NCBI GenBank assembly: GCA_025618425.1
Contig: CM046832.1
Coordinates: forward strand, 60,539,087 to 60,603,086
Length of the DNA: 64,000 nucleotides
Direction of reading: 5' to 3'
From: Heliocidaris tuberculata
Lineage: Eukaryota > Echinodermata > Echinoidea > Camarodonta > Echinometridae
Below, piece after piece: positions 46,797-58,225 of this stretch (its first letter is position 1; the number at the start of each line of letters is the position of its first letter). The notes beneath the pieces were generated by a model, which made no database searches, had not been told where the DNA came from, and worked only from the letters and a program-made list of their open reading frames with translations. The translations under genes and the position numbers were made by a program.

Positions 46797-49700
46797 GTAG
46801 ATCCGCCACTGAGCAGTACTTCTTGAAATCTCTAAAAAAGTAACCTGTACATTATGATCACCTGCTTATAATTTCTTGTCACCTTTGAGAAGTCTTTACT
46901 TTAGGTTTCACTCTTTGGCATGATGTCAGAATGCTATACAATCCAGTAACATTTCACTTCCCAATGCTGTTCACATTATTTTTGCAAGTTCATTGATTTA
47001 CAATCATTTGATAACAAGATGATGAATTTGCTCAATGTAGTCATTTTGTGGAAATACAAAGATACATCCTCTTCTGAAGGAATTCAGCTTTCAGCAATTC
47101 TAATTATATTTCTCTCCATCAAGACTGAAGCAGTAGCTATGATGGATCAACTCCAGCATTGGGTGATGGTTGACGACACAACTCTAGGGCGCCCTCGTTT
47201 GTCTGGTTCACCTCCAGTAAACACGCTTGCCGTGGCCATGATCTTCATCATACTGGTTGAGGAGCTGGCATGGGATGATGCCGAGTTGAGAGAGAAGTAC
47301 GCTCCCCTTGAAGAGTGGAGTCTCAAGCAGACCATGCAGCATATCCAGGTCAAATGGTTTTCAAACATTTGAGAGACAAATATTTGATAACATTAATTGT
47401 ATCCAAAACAAATATGAAAGGAACTGAATAAGGTTGCATCAAAGTTTTATCAATCGTTAGCTTAGCTTGATATTGAATTCCTCTTATTGTCTTATCTTGC
47501 TTAATATTCTGTTTTTCAGATATTATTCCTCAAGATGACATAGGGTCTCAATACAATACATGAACTGTTATACTCACAAATCTACTTTAAACTTTGATTT
47601 CCTTGACTTTTTAATTTGTAGAAAAGTTTGTTTTGGGGAATTATCTGTGAGTGATTTTAACTTTTTTTCCCATATGCAGTAGCTTTTGTTTGTGACTGGT
47701 TGACATTATAAGATGTAGTCCATGTACATTTTCTTTACTATATTTTTTGTTTTGTTTAATAGAGGAATGCTGAGGTAATACTGGAGTCAGTTAGTGTGGA
47801 TGGCAAGGAACTCCCAGGCTGTCAAGGACGTCTGATGAATCCAGGTTATTATGTTTTCTTATTTCACTTTCCTTTCAATCAGCTGTATTTATAATAGTTC
47901 TCTTCATTTTGAGATGTACACATCTCAGTTGACTAGCACCTGTGAAATAGTAAAGTAGAGATACGCATAATTTCAGCCTTAATTCACAGCCTTGTGCCGA
48001 GGACAGTTTGCAACAACTGATGCCACCTATTTGCTTGTTATGTTTGTTTAATTAGTGGGTATCACATGTGGATTTCTTCATTTTTTGTTTTCTGACACTT
48101 ACTTCAATATTAAAGCTGCATACATTGTGTATATTTATTTATTATGTTTTATTCATTTGTTTATCCCTAAATTTCATCAACACATGATACCATGATATAT
48201 ACATTGAACATTTAGTTAATGAATAAATGAATACAATACCATTGATAATAACAGGCATCACCAATTTTCTAAGAATTAAGTTGACCATCTCCTTTACTAT
48301 GAAGGAAGATTTTTTATTAAAAGATAAATGTGACTTCATTTCTGTCGTAGGTCATGCCATAGAGACAGGTTGGTTCTTGATCCAGTACGCCAAGAAGCAC
48401 AACCGACCCGACCTCCTCGACCTTGCTATTTCAAAGTTCATCGTCCAGCCCTTCTTAACTGGATGGGACAAGGAGGAGGGAGGCATCTTCTACTTTCTGG
48501 ATGCGGACGGTCTCTCTCCAACCCAGCTGGAATGGAACATGAAGTTGTGGTGGCCTCATAACGAGGCTCTGATTGCCTTCCTCATGGCCTACAAGGAGAC
48601 TAGAGAACAGAAGTTCCTGGACTACTTCCAGCAGGTCTGGGACTACACCATCAAACATGTAAGGACTAAGGAATTAGTTCTAAGACACAACCAAAAGCAA
48701 TTTACCTGTGACAGTTTAATGGTTCAAATGCCTTACTAGAGACTGATTTTCCAATTTTGACATGAAAGTTTTCATCAGTTTTATAGTCAGTTGGGAGAGC
48801 TGTGGCTTAAGTATCACAAAGACATGTGGCAGCTTTTTGTAGAGTCATGTCATGTTCTAAAATAACTGATTATTTTGTCCTGTTTGTGTATAGTTTGTAG
48901 ATCCAGAGCATGGTGCTTGGTATGGCTATCTGACAAGACAAGGAATCGTCAGCCAAGACTTCAAAGGGGGTCCGTGGAAAGGTAAATTAATGTGAAAATG
49001 AGAATGTGGGTGTATTTTCATCTTCATTTCCATTCATTATCCATTTTTCCTACACTGGGTTTAAACATTATAGTGGCCTTTTTCTACTCATTCTGTTTTC
49101 TGATTTCCAAAGCAGTATCATCCTCTTGTCATTAATCAAGGTAATTAATCAAGGTATATCAGTAAAAGTACTGATTTTCTCTGAAATGATAAACAACTCA
49201 TTTTCCAACATGGAAGTGATGGTGGGATTAAATGTCCTTAAAGGTAATAAACAGTAGTGGTAGCAAAATGAAAGTTGGCATGAAACTGCTCAAATATAGT
49301 CTCATATTGTTCGGCTTCAATAAAAAGATACATGAATGAGATAATCCGGTATTCTATTCATGATTTCCGGTGATTTTCAGTAAAATAATTCAAATGATCG
49401 AATATCAACGGTTACCTTATACCCTCGCTAAGGACCACCTACCCCGACACTCCCGGCTCAACGGCGCATAGCGGTTCGCACACACTTGTTACACACACTG
49501 TTTTCACATCAAATTACAAGCGCGGTACCGCGCTTGTAATTCAATGTTTATTTTTTGGACATTTTAGCCATTTCTAAACCATTTTTCTTCAAACAAACGT
49601 CACCTATGTTCAAAATTAATCATTTCACAACAGTATTATGTAATAATTTCCATTCCAGCTGACAAAGTAGTTAAATATCCAAAGCGCCACCTTTCCCACT

Positions 49701-49950
49701 ACTGTAAGATACCTTTAAACCATATTAATATAAACCATATTAGTACTGAATAACAACCATCTTGCCAACTATCTAAAAAAGATGTTTATATTTCAATCTA
49801 CTGTATGATCAGATAGGACATTGTTTTGTTTTTTAATGTCCCTATAAATCTTCAGCTTTCTTACTTGACTCAAGTATATGGACACATGTATTCCAAAGAA
49901 ATTTGATAAATCCACAGCTCAAGCCAGAATAATAAATTGTGTTCACAGCT

Positions 49951-50003
<53 letters not shown>

Positions 50004-50024
50004 TCTCCTCTTTCTCTTTCTCTT

Positions 50025-50055
<31 letters not shown>

Positions 50056-50122
50056 AGGTTTCTTCCATGTGCCTAGATGTCTTTACATGTGTGCTGAGAT
50101 GCTAAAAGAGCTCTTGAAGTAG
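43291..50122 (+). CDS. RENBP: N-acylglucosamine 2-epimerase (renin-binding protein), 9 coding exons, 399 aa
   Basis: Exons are 43,291-43,400; 43,860-43,935; 45,607-45,682; 46,009-46,178; 47,124-47,348; 47,763-47,844; 48,351-48,658; 48,894-48,981; 50,058-50,122. Every junction is GT/AG and the phases sum to 1,200 coding bases including the stop. The enzyme interconverts N-acetylglucosamine and N-acetylmannosamine, a cytosolic step of sialic acid metabolism; in mammals it also binds renin. Family motifs in order are [83 protein letters not shown] and FHVPRC. The catalytic-type histidines fall at H248 (GHAIETGW) and H382 (FHVPRC), the same numbers as in the mammalian enzyme. With E251 and the WWPH segment present, activity is expected. 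The length is slightly below the mammalian one (about 417-427 aa) because the C-terminal tail is absent. The start is the first ATG in frame before a well-aligned exon 1. Introns hold a 5-bp-duplication element and a TTAA element. Confidence 0.95.
44114..44279. mobile_element. Short MITE, GGGCCC/TTGCATAAAAC type
   Basis: Inverted ends GGGCTCGTTGCATAAAACTT and AAGTTTTGTGCAACAGGGCCC-like, with repeated 'taccattaatggtaa' inside. It is in RENBP intron 2. Confidence 0.75.
46476..46811. mobile_element. CAGTGGCGGATC-type element with 5-bp duplication, copy 1
   Basis: Ends CAGGGGCGGATCTAG and TAGATCCGCCACTG are inverted with one mismatch. Both are flanked by AGCAG (46,471-46,475; 46,812-46,816). The interior has GAGCGAGCGAAGCGAGCGAG and long C/G runs. 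A shorter copy sits inside the Kolobok element at 61,373. A 5-bp duplication would suit hAT5 or another 5-bp group; the class is uncertain. It lies in RENBP intron 4. Confidence 0.75.
49242..49714. mobile_element. TTAA-flanked MITE, family E
   Basis: Ends AGGTAATAAACAGTAGTGG and CCACTACTGTAAGATACCT are inverted with a few mismatches and flanked by TTAA (49,238-49,241; 49,715-49,718). It contains a 30-bp perfect palindrome centred on GCGGTACCGC (49,514-49,543). It is in RENBP intron 8. Confidence 0.8.
49957..50055 (+). repeat. (CT)n microsatellite forming the 3' splice-site tract
   Basis: About 100 bp of nearly pure CT, with TTTC and TCAC interruptions, ends directly at the AG (50,056-50,057) of RENBP exon 9. 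It serves as that exon's polypyrimidine tract. Confidence 0.9.
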
Positions 50123-51086
50123 ATCTACCATCAGAAGCACAAACAATACTACCTCTCAAGTTTGAGTATGAGAAAATACTCATGATTCATCTCTAAATAC
50201 TTTTATATAGATTAATAATTTGCAGTGTTTAAATTCATTTGGTTAAATGGGATTCCAGTAGTCTTTGATAATAAAAATGGTGTATGGTAAATGTTAAATA
50301 TTTGTATCAGATTTTATTAATGATTAAATTATTTGATGAATTCTGTTTCAATGGCATCGATGGCAAATCAGTAGGAGGTGAGATTTCCTAAAAACAAGTG
50401 GCTAATATGAAGGTGTTGCAATTACAAGACAATTGAGACATAGTGATAGTATGTACATGAATATCTAAAGAACATGCAAAGGCAAGAAGACTTAAATCAA
50501 TGAACACGACTTCTGTGTCGTCGTTGTGCAGTTTTCAACAACAGAAACTCATAAGATAAATGTGATAGTTCACTGTAATCTGTTTTGTACATGTACATAT
50601 TGAGGTTATAAAGGTATACATGTACAGCCTTTGCTCAAATTGGTTCTCTCTGATATCATGAATTTCCTTGGAAAACCCTCCCAGATAATGGATAATCTTG
50701 CTCTTTATGTGTGATGATGTTATCACCATTTCAACATTCCATATGTTGTGAGTTTATTGATAAAGTGGTGTGTGACATTAATTTAGACGATCAAAGGATG
50801 CATTTAGGGGTCACTTTCATAACTCACTTCCTATGCATAGTAAATGATTTTAATACAACTCTGTTTTGTTTGTAAGGAGAAGAATGCATTAACCTTTGTA
50901 TGACAGATGAGATATGGTTGGTGTGTGGATGTTTGTGTGTATATGTGTATGGGGGGGGGGGGGCGGTGTATTGATGTGTGCATATGAAGCCATGTCAGAA
51001 CCAGAAGATGTAAGTAAAGTTAACTTTTTTCAACATTTGTGGATAGAAAAAATGTATACTTAAACATTAATCTGTGAGAAGCTTAA
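50123..51086. other. RENBP 3' flank, non-coding
   Basis: This is probably 3' untranslated and intergenic sequence. A poly-G run lies near 50,950-50,962. No gene is seen. Confidence 0.5.
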
Positions 51087-51670
51087 AGGGCAATCCAACC
51101 TTAGTAATAAGATGATTTGTGTGAAAGCAGAAAAATAAGTAAAACAGGATGGTGAAAGTTTGAAAGAAATCGGACAAGGAGTAAGAAAGTTATGGATGTT
51201 TGAAAAATGAGATCACTGCATCTATGCGAATCTCAAATTGGCAATTTGGTGAGTCAATTGTGACATTTTTGTGGACAACTCTCCCATTTGTCGTACACAA
51301 AAATATCATTAATTTGCGGTTTTCTTCGAGACGCTTTTACATTCGGGGCAGTACTCAAAATATATTGGAGATAGCATATTGTTATAGGTCCTCATGAACG
51401 AAAAGATCCTACTGAGTAATGCATTTTGAAAAAAAGTGACATTTTAGTCATTTTGTGTGTTAGAGCGAATGGGGGAGTTGTCCACAGCTACATCACAGTG
51501 ACATTACCTATTCGGCCAATTTGAAATTCCCATATGCATAGTGATTACAACTTTCAAAAATTCATAACTTTCTTATTGCTTGTCCGATTTTGTTCAAACT
51601 TTCACCAATCTGCTTCTCTGATTTTTCCTCTTTCTTTCAAAGCAACTTGCTATTAAGGTTGGATTTCCCT
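51087..51670. mobile_element. TTAA-flanked foldback MITE, family A, copy 2
   Basis: The element is 584 bp, the same length as copy 1, and inverted relative to it. Ends are AGGGCAATCCAACCTTAG and AAGGTTGGATTTCCCT, flanked by TTAA (51,083-51,086; 51,671-51,674). The two copies are highly similar across their full length. Confidence 0.88.
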
Positions 51671-52386
51671 TTAAGCTTTGATGTACTTGAAGGTATATAC
51701 ATAAGCAATAAACAAAAAGCATTCAGGGTTTGTTTTTGTTTTTTGCACAAATAATAACTTAGCCAGTGTACTTTGAGTTTTATATGCATATGTATTGCAT
51801 TACTGATGTAATATGTAAAGTGCATCATTCAACGTGTTAAACAATGATGTTATTAAATTTGTTTACCAGTATTACCTAGAAAGGTGCCTGATGTATCAAT
51901 TTGGATATTGGTGATTGGTTTTTACATGTTTGTTTTCATATAATACTTTTATATTCTGTTTACCTATACCTCTTTTTCTTAATAAGTGCAATTAATTCTT
52001 ATGTTTACTGTAACTGAACAAAATGATAACAACAGGGGCTTATATAATGTTATGTAACTATTTCTTACAAAGCATCTCCCTGGTATATTGTCTTTTTATA
52101 AATGTGATTTTCTTTTTGTCATCACATCGCTAGTTAAAAGAACATGAAATATATATTCTTGCCCTGATGAAATAATGCCAGTACATGCTGCATGCCTTAA
52201 TAGAAAGTGAAATAAAGAATTTATATTTTTTACTGGTATATTGATAAAATATAGTTTTCTGGGGAAGTTCAATAATCCTTTGCATTCAGAAGGCCAATTC
52301 TTATGTATAATTACAAGTTCTTTTGTAGTTGAATATCGTAATTGATCCATTATTGTTTTTAATGATTTATTGTATACAGTACACTA

Positions 52387-52585
52387 CTGTATAAGCTGTT
52401 TTTTTCGCGTACAGGTATTTTCGCGATTTTGGACTAGGTAGGGAAATTCGCGAGGGTTTAATTTCGCGATTTTTGTGATGTTTTTGTTACTATAAACAGC
52501 CATATATTGAAGTGGAAATTTTCGCGAGGACCGACTCGCGAAAATCGCGAAACTAAAACCACCGCGAAAATAACCACTTATACAG
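52387..52585. mobile_element. Mariner-like MITE, TA-flanked
   Basis: Ends CTGTATAAG and CTTATACAG are flanked by TA, with TTTTCGCG words inside both arms ('gtttttttcgcg' left, 'cgcgaaaataacc' right) and several TTCGCGA repeats between. It is 199 bp and non-coding. Confidence 0.8.
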
Positions 52586-53214
52586 TATATTATCTTCAAA
52601 TTGATACATGGATTAGATATTCTATTGAAAAAAAATCATTCCATTAAGTAGTAGTATAGCAGTTCTTGTAATTTGTGTTGTTTGTATGTAAGAATACCAA
52701 CATGTACGTATATACAGCATTGGGATAACCCAGCACCAGGGCAGGCCCGGCATCGCATGGTAATTAGGTTTCAAGAGTTGCAGTGCAAGTGCTACTCCAA
52801 ATCTCTAAATAGCCCAACTTCAATGTTTTGTAGAACTTCATCTCTTTTGAAATTTAAAACTGTCTTATAATAGTAACTATTTTATATATTCCCATCAAAA
52901 AACCTTGAAAATGTGTATGCAGGAAATTAATGCAGTCATTTGTCATCAACCTTGCTCTCTTGGCTAATTCATCCCCCCTAGTGTCGAGTTGTCTCATATA
53001 TGTACATGTATATTCTGTTTCCCCCTTCTCTATATATCTCTTATTTCTAATCTCTCCCTTTTGTTGTGTAGATTGCCATGCCAGTTATGTCAATTACTCG
53101 ATTCATGTTCAAAATTCCATAATACAATCCAAAATACTTGGTAACGTATTTGACATACCTTGTGACTTGCCCCTCTCTTTCTCTACCTACATATACCTAT
53201 CTCACTTCTTATCT

Positions 53215-53350
53215 CTCTCTCTCTCTCTCCATCTTTACCTCCATATTTTTCTATTCTTATCAGTCAGCCTGTCTCTGTATTTCTTTCTCTCTCTCTCTCT
53301 CTCTCTCTCCCTCTCTGTCTGTCTGTCTCTGTCTCTCTCTCTCTCTCACT
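53215..53350. repeat. (TC)n low-complexity tract
   Basis: CT/TC repeats with CTGT interruptions. Confidence 0.9.
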
Positions 53351-56300
53351 TTCATCCTCTTTAGGAATAGCAGATAAGACAAAAGCGCATACACAAGAAA
53401 TCAGTAACAATATGGACCATTGTTGGTAAAAGGAAGTATGTACAATTTTTATTAAAATATCCCTTTTAATAAGAAGTATTCAGGCAATCATTCAAAAACA
53501 TGTCGCTCTGCACAAGTGCCAAAAAAGAAGACTACAGCTGATTTGTCACAAAATTATGTACAAAATCTGAACACATAAATTATATCACTCGTACATATAC
53601 ATGGAATGGTATGTTCATTATTTTTAGTGTATTCTTTGTGAATTAAAAAAGGCCATCAAATGATTTTACTAAGATTTCATTGTTCTTCAGCTTGCCTGAA
53701 CTGGTAAAGCAGGGATCAAAGTTCTCCATGGCAGCACAATTCATTCTGCAAACAATGAAATATTATGTCACAGAATTTTACTCCAGATCAGTTGAAGGAC
53801 AACTTTTTGAATTTCGGGACAGCTGCACGGGGTTAATAAGATACTGTCTTTCAAATGTGCTTGGACAAGCAAAAAGGTTGGACTGTGGTCATATTGCCAT
53901 AATAAATGTGAACATTATTGCACCAGTCCTTAATCAATTTGCCTTACCTGGTACGCTTAATATGGTAAATACTGCTGCAATTACCACAACAAAATAAATT
54001 AAAATGCACAAGAATACACAAAAAATGCTGATCTTTCTCTTACAAAGATTTTGAAATTGGTTTATAAGAAATTACAATTCATTAGAGGGGCAAAATAATC
54101 CCACTCTCACAGATAAATACAATGTGTACTGTTAATGTGAATGATAATTTGAGAAACTTTCACAATTTGAAATTTCAGTTCAAGTGGCGTGTGGCTATTG
54201 CACAAGCTCAACTCTCAAAATTCTATAATCTAATGAAAGGTGATAAAATAAAAAACGATAATTTGAATTTAGTTATTTCTCAGAATTCAAGGATTGATTA
54301 TGTTACAATAGGATCCAAGTTTCCCACTATAATGTTTGTTTTTTACATTGATTCGAAGCAATACCAGCACTGTACCATTTTTCCATCAAGTTATCAATCA
54401 ACATACAATGATGAAAAAGCCTGATATAAGAATGATAGTAATTTCATACGCATAGTCCACCAAATCTCTATATGACAATGTGTTTTTCCAATATCTACTT
54501 ACAATATCTTGATAAGATAAATTTTTAAAAAGATTTATATACATACTGGTACATCACAAAATTGTCAACTCAAACCATTATGTGACATTAATAATTATTG
54601 TTGGCAATCTGTAATGTGTGTGTTTGGCTAGCAACCTTTACAATAATCACTAAATAAAAAGAATTTGAGAAAATTGCTGAATCTCTGGATGCCGTGAAAG
54701 AAAGCAGGCCACCAATGAGCAATCAAGAAAAGTTTACTATATTCAAAATATGGTTTTTACTGGACAATTTAATCATTTTGTCACTATTACAGTTATCTAT
54801 ATTCAAATGCTGAATATATCATTCTGTCATTCAAATTAAGATTATGAGTATTCAAATTCAACTAAAATCATGTACATGTATATGCGAATTCTATCTTTCT
54901 TTTTTTTTTTTTAATCACGCATTCCAGTAAACATCTGGTGATTAGAAACAAATAAATAGTAATTGCTTTAAAAACGGACTCCTAGTTTAAATTTGAATAA
55001 AGCAACATACAGCCAGAGCCTAGCTTCAAAAGCTAACTAAGCTAGGCGAGCATGATACGCATCAAGTACAATGCAGCGAATATGAATTTGAGTGACAAAA
55101 TGATTAAATTACAAGGGAAAACCTATACCAGCAACAGTTCATAGTCACTAAATCTGATATCATATTCTTTGAACTTTCTTTTCAGTCAAATAATACTTAC
55201 ATGTATGGTCAAAGGAAAGATGGCAGTATATTTTGAAGAGAAAAAAAAAATGCAAGAAAGTAAACATCACCATGATGTGATTCTTAAAATTAAAAAAAAA
55301 AGTGCAGTAAAAATGCTTGAACTGGAAAAGTGTCAAGTATACTAAGAAATGGCTATGAAAAATGACAAGCATACTCTTACTTTCTAAATAATTTTTCCTC
55401 AAGTTGATTGGCAATAATAAGTTTGATTTCATTTGAAAGATTTTGATATTGGTCCTAGATATTTTGAATTTGTACATTCCTCTGTTCTATTGTTTAATGA
55501 ATTGAATTGATCAAACTGCTCGATTGACGTATGAAGTCAATATGATGTTATTTTGAATGCAAATGTGTATTGTATTGTTAGAAATTATTGTAAACATGTG
55601 CAATTCAGCTAATGGCTGCAAAGCATTGTTCAAATGAAACAATTATTGAATTTAATTAAATTGCATTATTTTTAAAATAAATTTTTAAAGATGGTATTCA
55701 CTTCTGTATATCATCATATTCTCTTAACATAAAATTTAAATCTAAAATAATTTTCAAAATTCTTTAAAATTTGAAATGATTGTGTGACTAACCAATAGAT
55801 TCTGGCTCACAATAGTAACATTTGAATTCAGTCTAAATTTAAAAAAAAAAACAACCCAAAAATGGCATGAAATCATGTTTACGCAATATACCAAATTGGC
55901 AAGGTTATGATGCCATATAGAAAGATATTGAAATATCTCATGTGAATAGAATAAACAAAGCAAATGTATTACTGTTAGTGAAATTGCGGATTTAGTAGAC
56001 AAGTAAACTCTACAGTGTAAAAATATGATTTTGTTCTCAGGAGCCTTTTTTTTATTTGCAATATAACTGAGATTTCTTCTTTGTGATATTCATTTTACTG
56101 TTTTGTCTTGGTGTTTGTTTGTTTTTTGAGCAAAATTGCTCCCTGCTCCCAAATATTTTTCTTTTAAATGTAAGTTAATTTCATATATTTCATATTGTGC
56201 TGCTAATATAAACCAGTAACCCATTTTCTTTTAAAATAATTTATATTAGGTTTCCTATCCCTTCATACTGTAAGTGCTCTTTTAAACCTGAATGAAACTA

Positions 56301-56633
56301 TCTAAACTTACCGGACAAGGCTGTAACACAGCGATTTAAGCTTTCCCTCTAATTAGTGACTTCTCAAGTAGTTATGAATTATTCTCATTAGGAAATGATG
56401 TGATACTTTGGTAAAACACAGGGGTCAAGGTACTGCACACAAAAGCTTTCACTCTCAAAGATCTATTTACATGAAATACAGTTAAATCTTATTACAACAA
56501 AACTCACTGGGACCAAGGAAATTACCTTGTTACATTAAAACCTTGTTGCATCAGGGCTAAAAAAAACTACAGAATACAAAAAGTTTGTTATAACAGCATT
56601 CTTTATAACAATCTTCCAATGCATAACCTGCCG

Positions 56634-56698
56634 TCAAAAGGGCGTTAACTCGTTTATCCTGACACTGAGTTAACGCCTTTTTGGCTCTGAGCAGATAG
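56634..56698. repeat. Hairpin repeat
   Basis: AAAGGGCGTTAACTC and GAGTTAACGCCTTT are inverted around about 18 bp. Its right end matches the hairpin at 38,225-38,310. Confidence 0.75.
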
Positions 56699-56745
56699 AC
56701 TACCTAGAAATAACCTGAGGAACAGACGATGAAAAGGAAGATCAC

Positions 56746-57089
56746 TTAAACTTGTGTGACCCTCGCTGCTGACTCGCCATCTTGCCTGTCCTTGCTGAAA
56801 TACCAGATCAAAAACAAAACAGAAGCGATACAGAGAAGAATAAGGAGCTGCATCCAGAATGATATACCGCCCTCTTCTTCTATGACGACCTCTGTCTTAC
56901 TAGGACTGGTTTGTTGTTCCTGGTTTACTCTCTCTGCCGCTGCCGCTCGACGTCTGGTGGGGGCTACAGTTTGCCTACTAGGGTAAGGCAGAATGGGGTT
57001 GAAAGAAAAATGGAATTTACTTCTGCTCCAACATATTTCTTGTTGAATCACGTTATTTCATTAAAAACAAAACTACATGTACTTATGAT

Positions 57090-57121
<32 letters not shown>

Positions 57122-58183
57122 TTTCCAGGAACATATAATAACATGACAACAATTTTCAAACAAACATAACAACATAAGTGTAACATTAACAACAACCAAT
57201 GCCTGGGGATTACCTATAAGAAATGATAATTTCTGTTCAAAGGCTCTCCTCATTGGTTGTTGTTATACAAACTAATATGATACAAAGTGAATTAAATTTA
57301 TAATACATGTTCTATACAGGACTGAAATGAACTGAAGTCAAACTAACAAGTGAATGAGTAAATTACGCAATGCGTAATAAATGTCCCCGCCGAAAGTGCA
57401 GATCTGTGGAAATTAACTAGCCTGAACCTTAAAACTTCAGTGAAAAACTTTAGTGAATAAAATAATAATGTTACTGCATGCAAAAGAAGAGAATACCAAC
57501 AATGCATGTATACAACTGAAATATAAAACATGAAAACATTATGAACCTTCAGCCATTTTGAATAAATTTGCATAAATTTGCATGAATAATGAATTTCAAA
57601 ATTCTGTGTAGAAGTTTGGAAGCCCCCACCCAGCCCTATCAGATAAAACAATGGGAATCAAAATCCGATGTGAAATAGAGGAGAAGTAGCATTTTTCGTC
57701 AATTTTGAATAAATTTGCATAAATTTGCATAATTAATGAATTTCAAAATTCTGTGTAGAAGTTTGGAAGCCCCCACCCAGCCCTATCAGATAAAACAATC
57801 GGAATCAAAATCCGATGTGAAATAGAGGAGAAGTAGCATTTTTCGTCAATTTTGAATAAATTTGCATAAATTTGCATAATTAATGAATTTCAAAATTCTG
57901 TGTAGAAGTTTGATAGCCCCCACCCAGCCCTATCAGATAAAACAATCGGAATCAAAATCCGATGTGAAATAGAGGAGAAGTAGCATTTTTCGTCAATTTT
58001 GAATAAATTTGCATAAATTTGCATAATTAATGAATTTCAAAATTCTGTGTAGAAGTTTGGAAGCCCCCACCCAGCCCTATCAGAAAAAACAATCAGAATC
58101 AAAATTGGCCAAGAAATGACGGAGAAGTAGCATTTTCTAACATTTGAGCACACACGGACAGACGGACGGACGGACGGACGGAC

Positions 58184-58225
<42 letters not shown>

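Larger units (their letters stand above)
52586..56745. other. Intergenic, AT-rich; TC microsatellite; downstream of LEM gene
   Basis: It holds a TC-rich low-complexity tract (about 53,180-53,350) and the hairpin repeat 56,634-56,698. Frames at 53,680-53,997 and 54,122-54,424 have no recognisable motif and are treated as chance. The upper part is presumably 3' untranslated sequence of the minus-strand LEM gene. Confidence 0.45.

Noticed and set aside
53680..54424. Two plus-strand frames of 100-105 codons
   Set aside because: No motif, no splice context and AT-rich; considered chance or 3' untranslated sequence.
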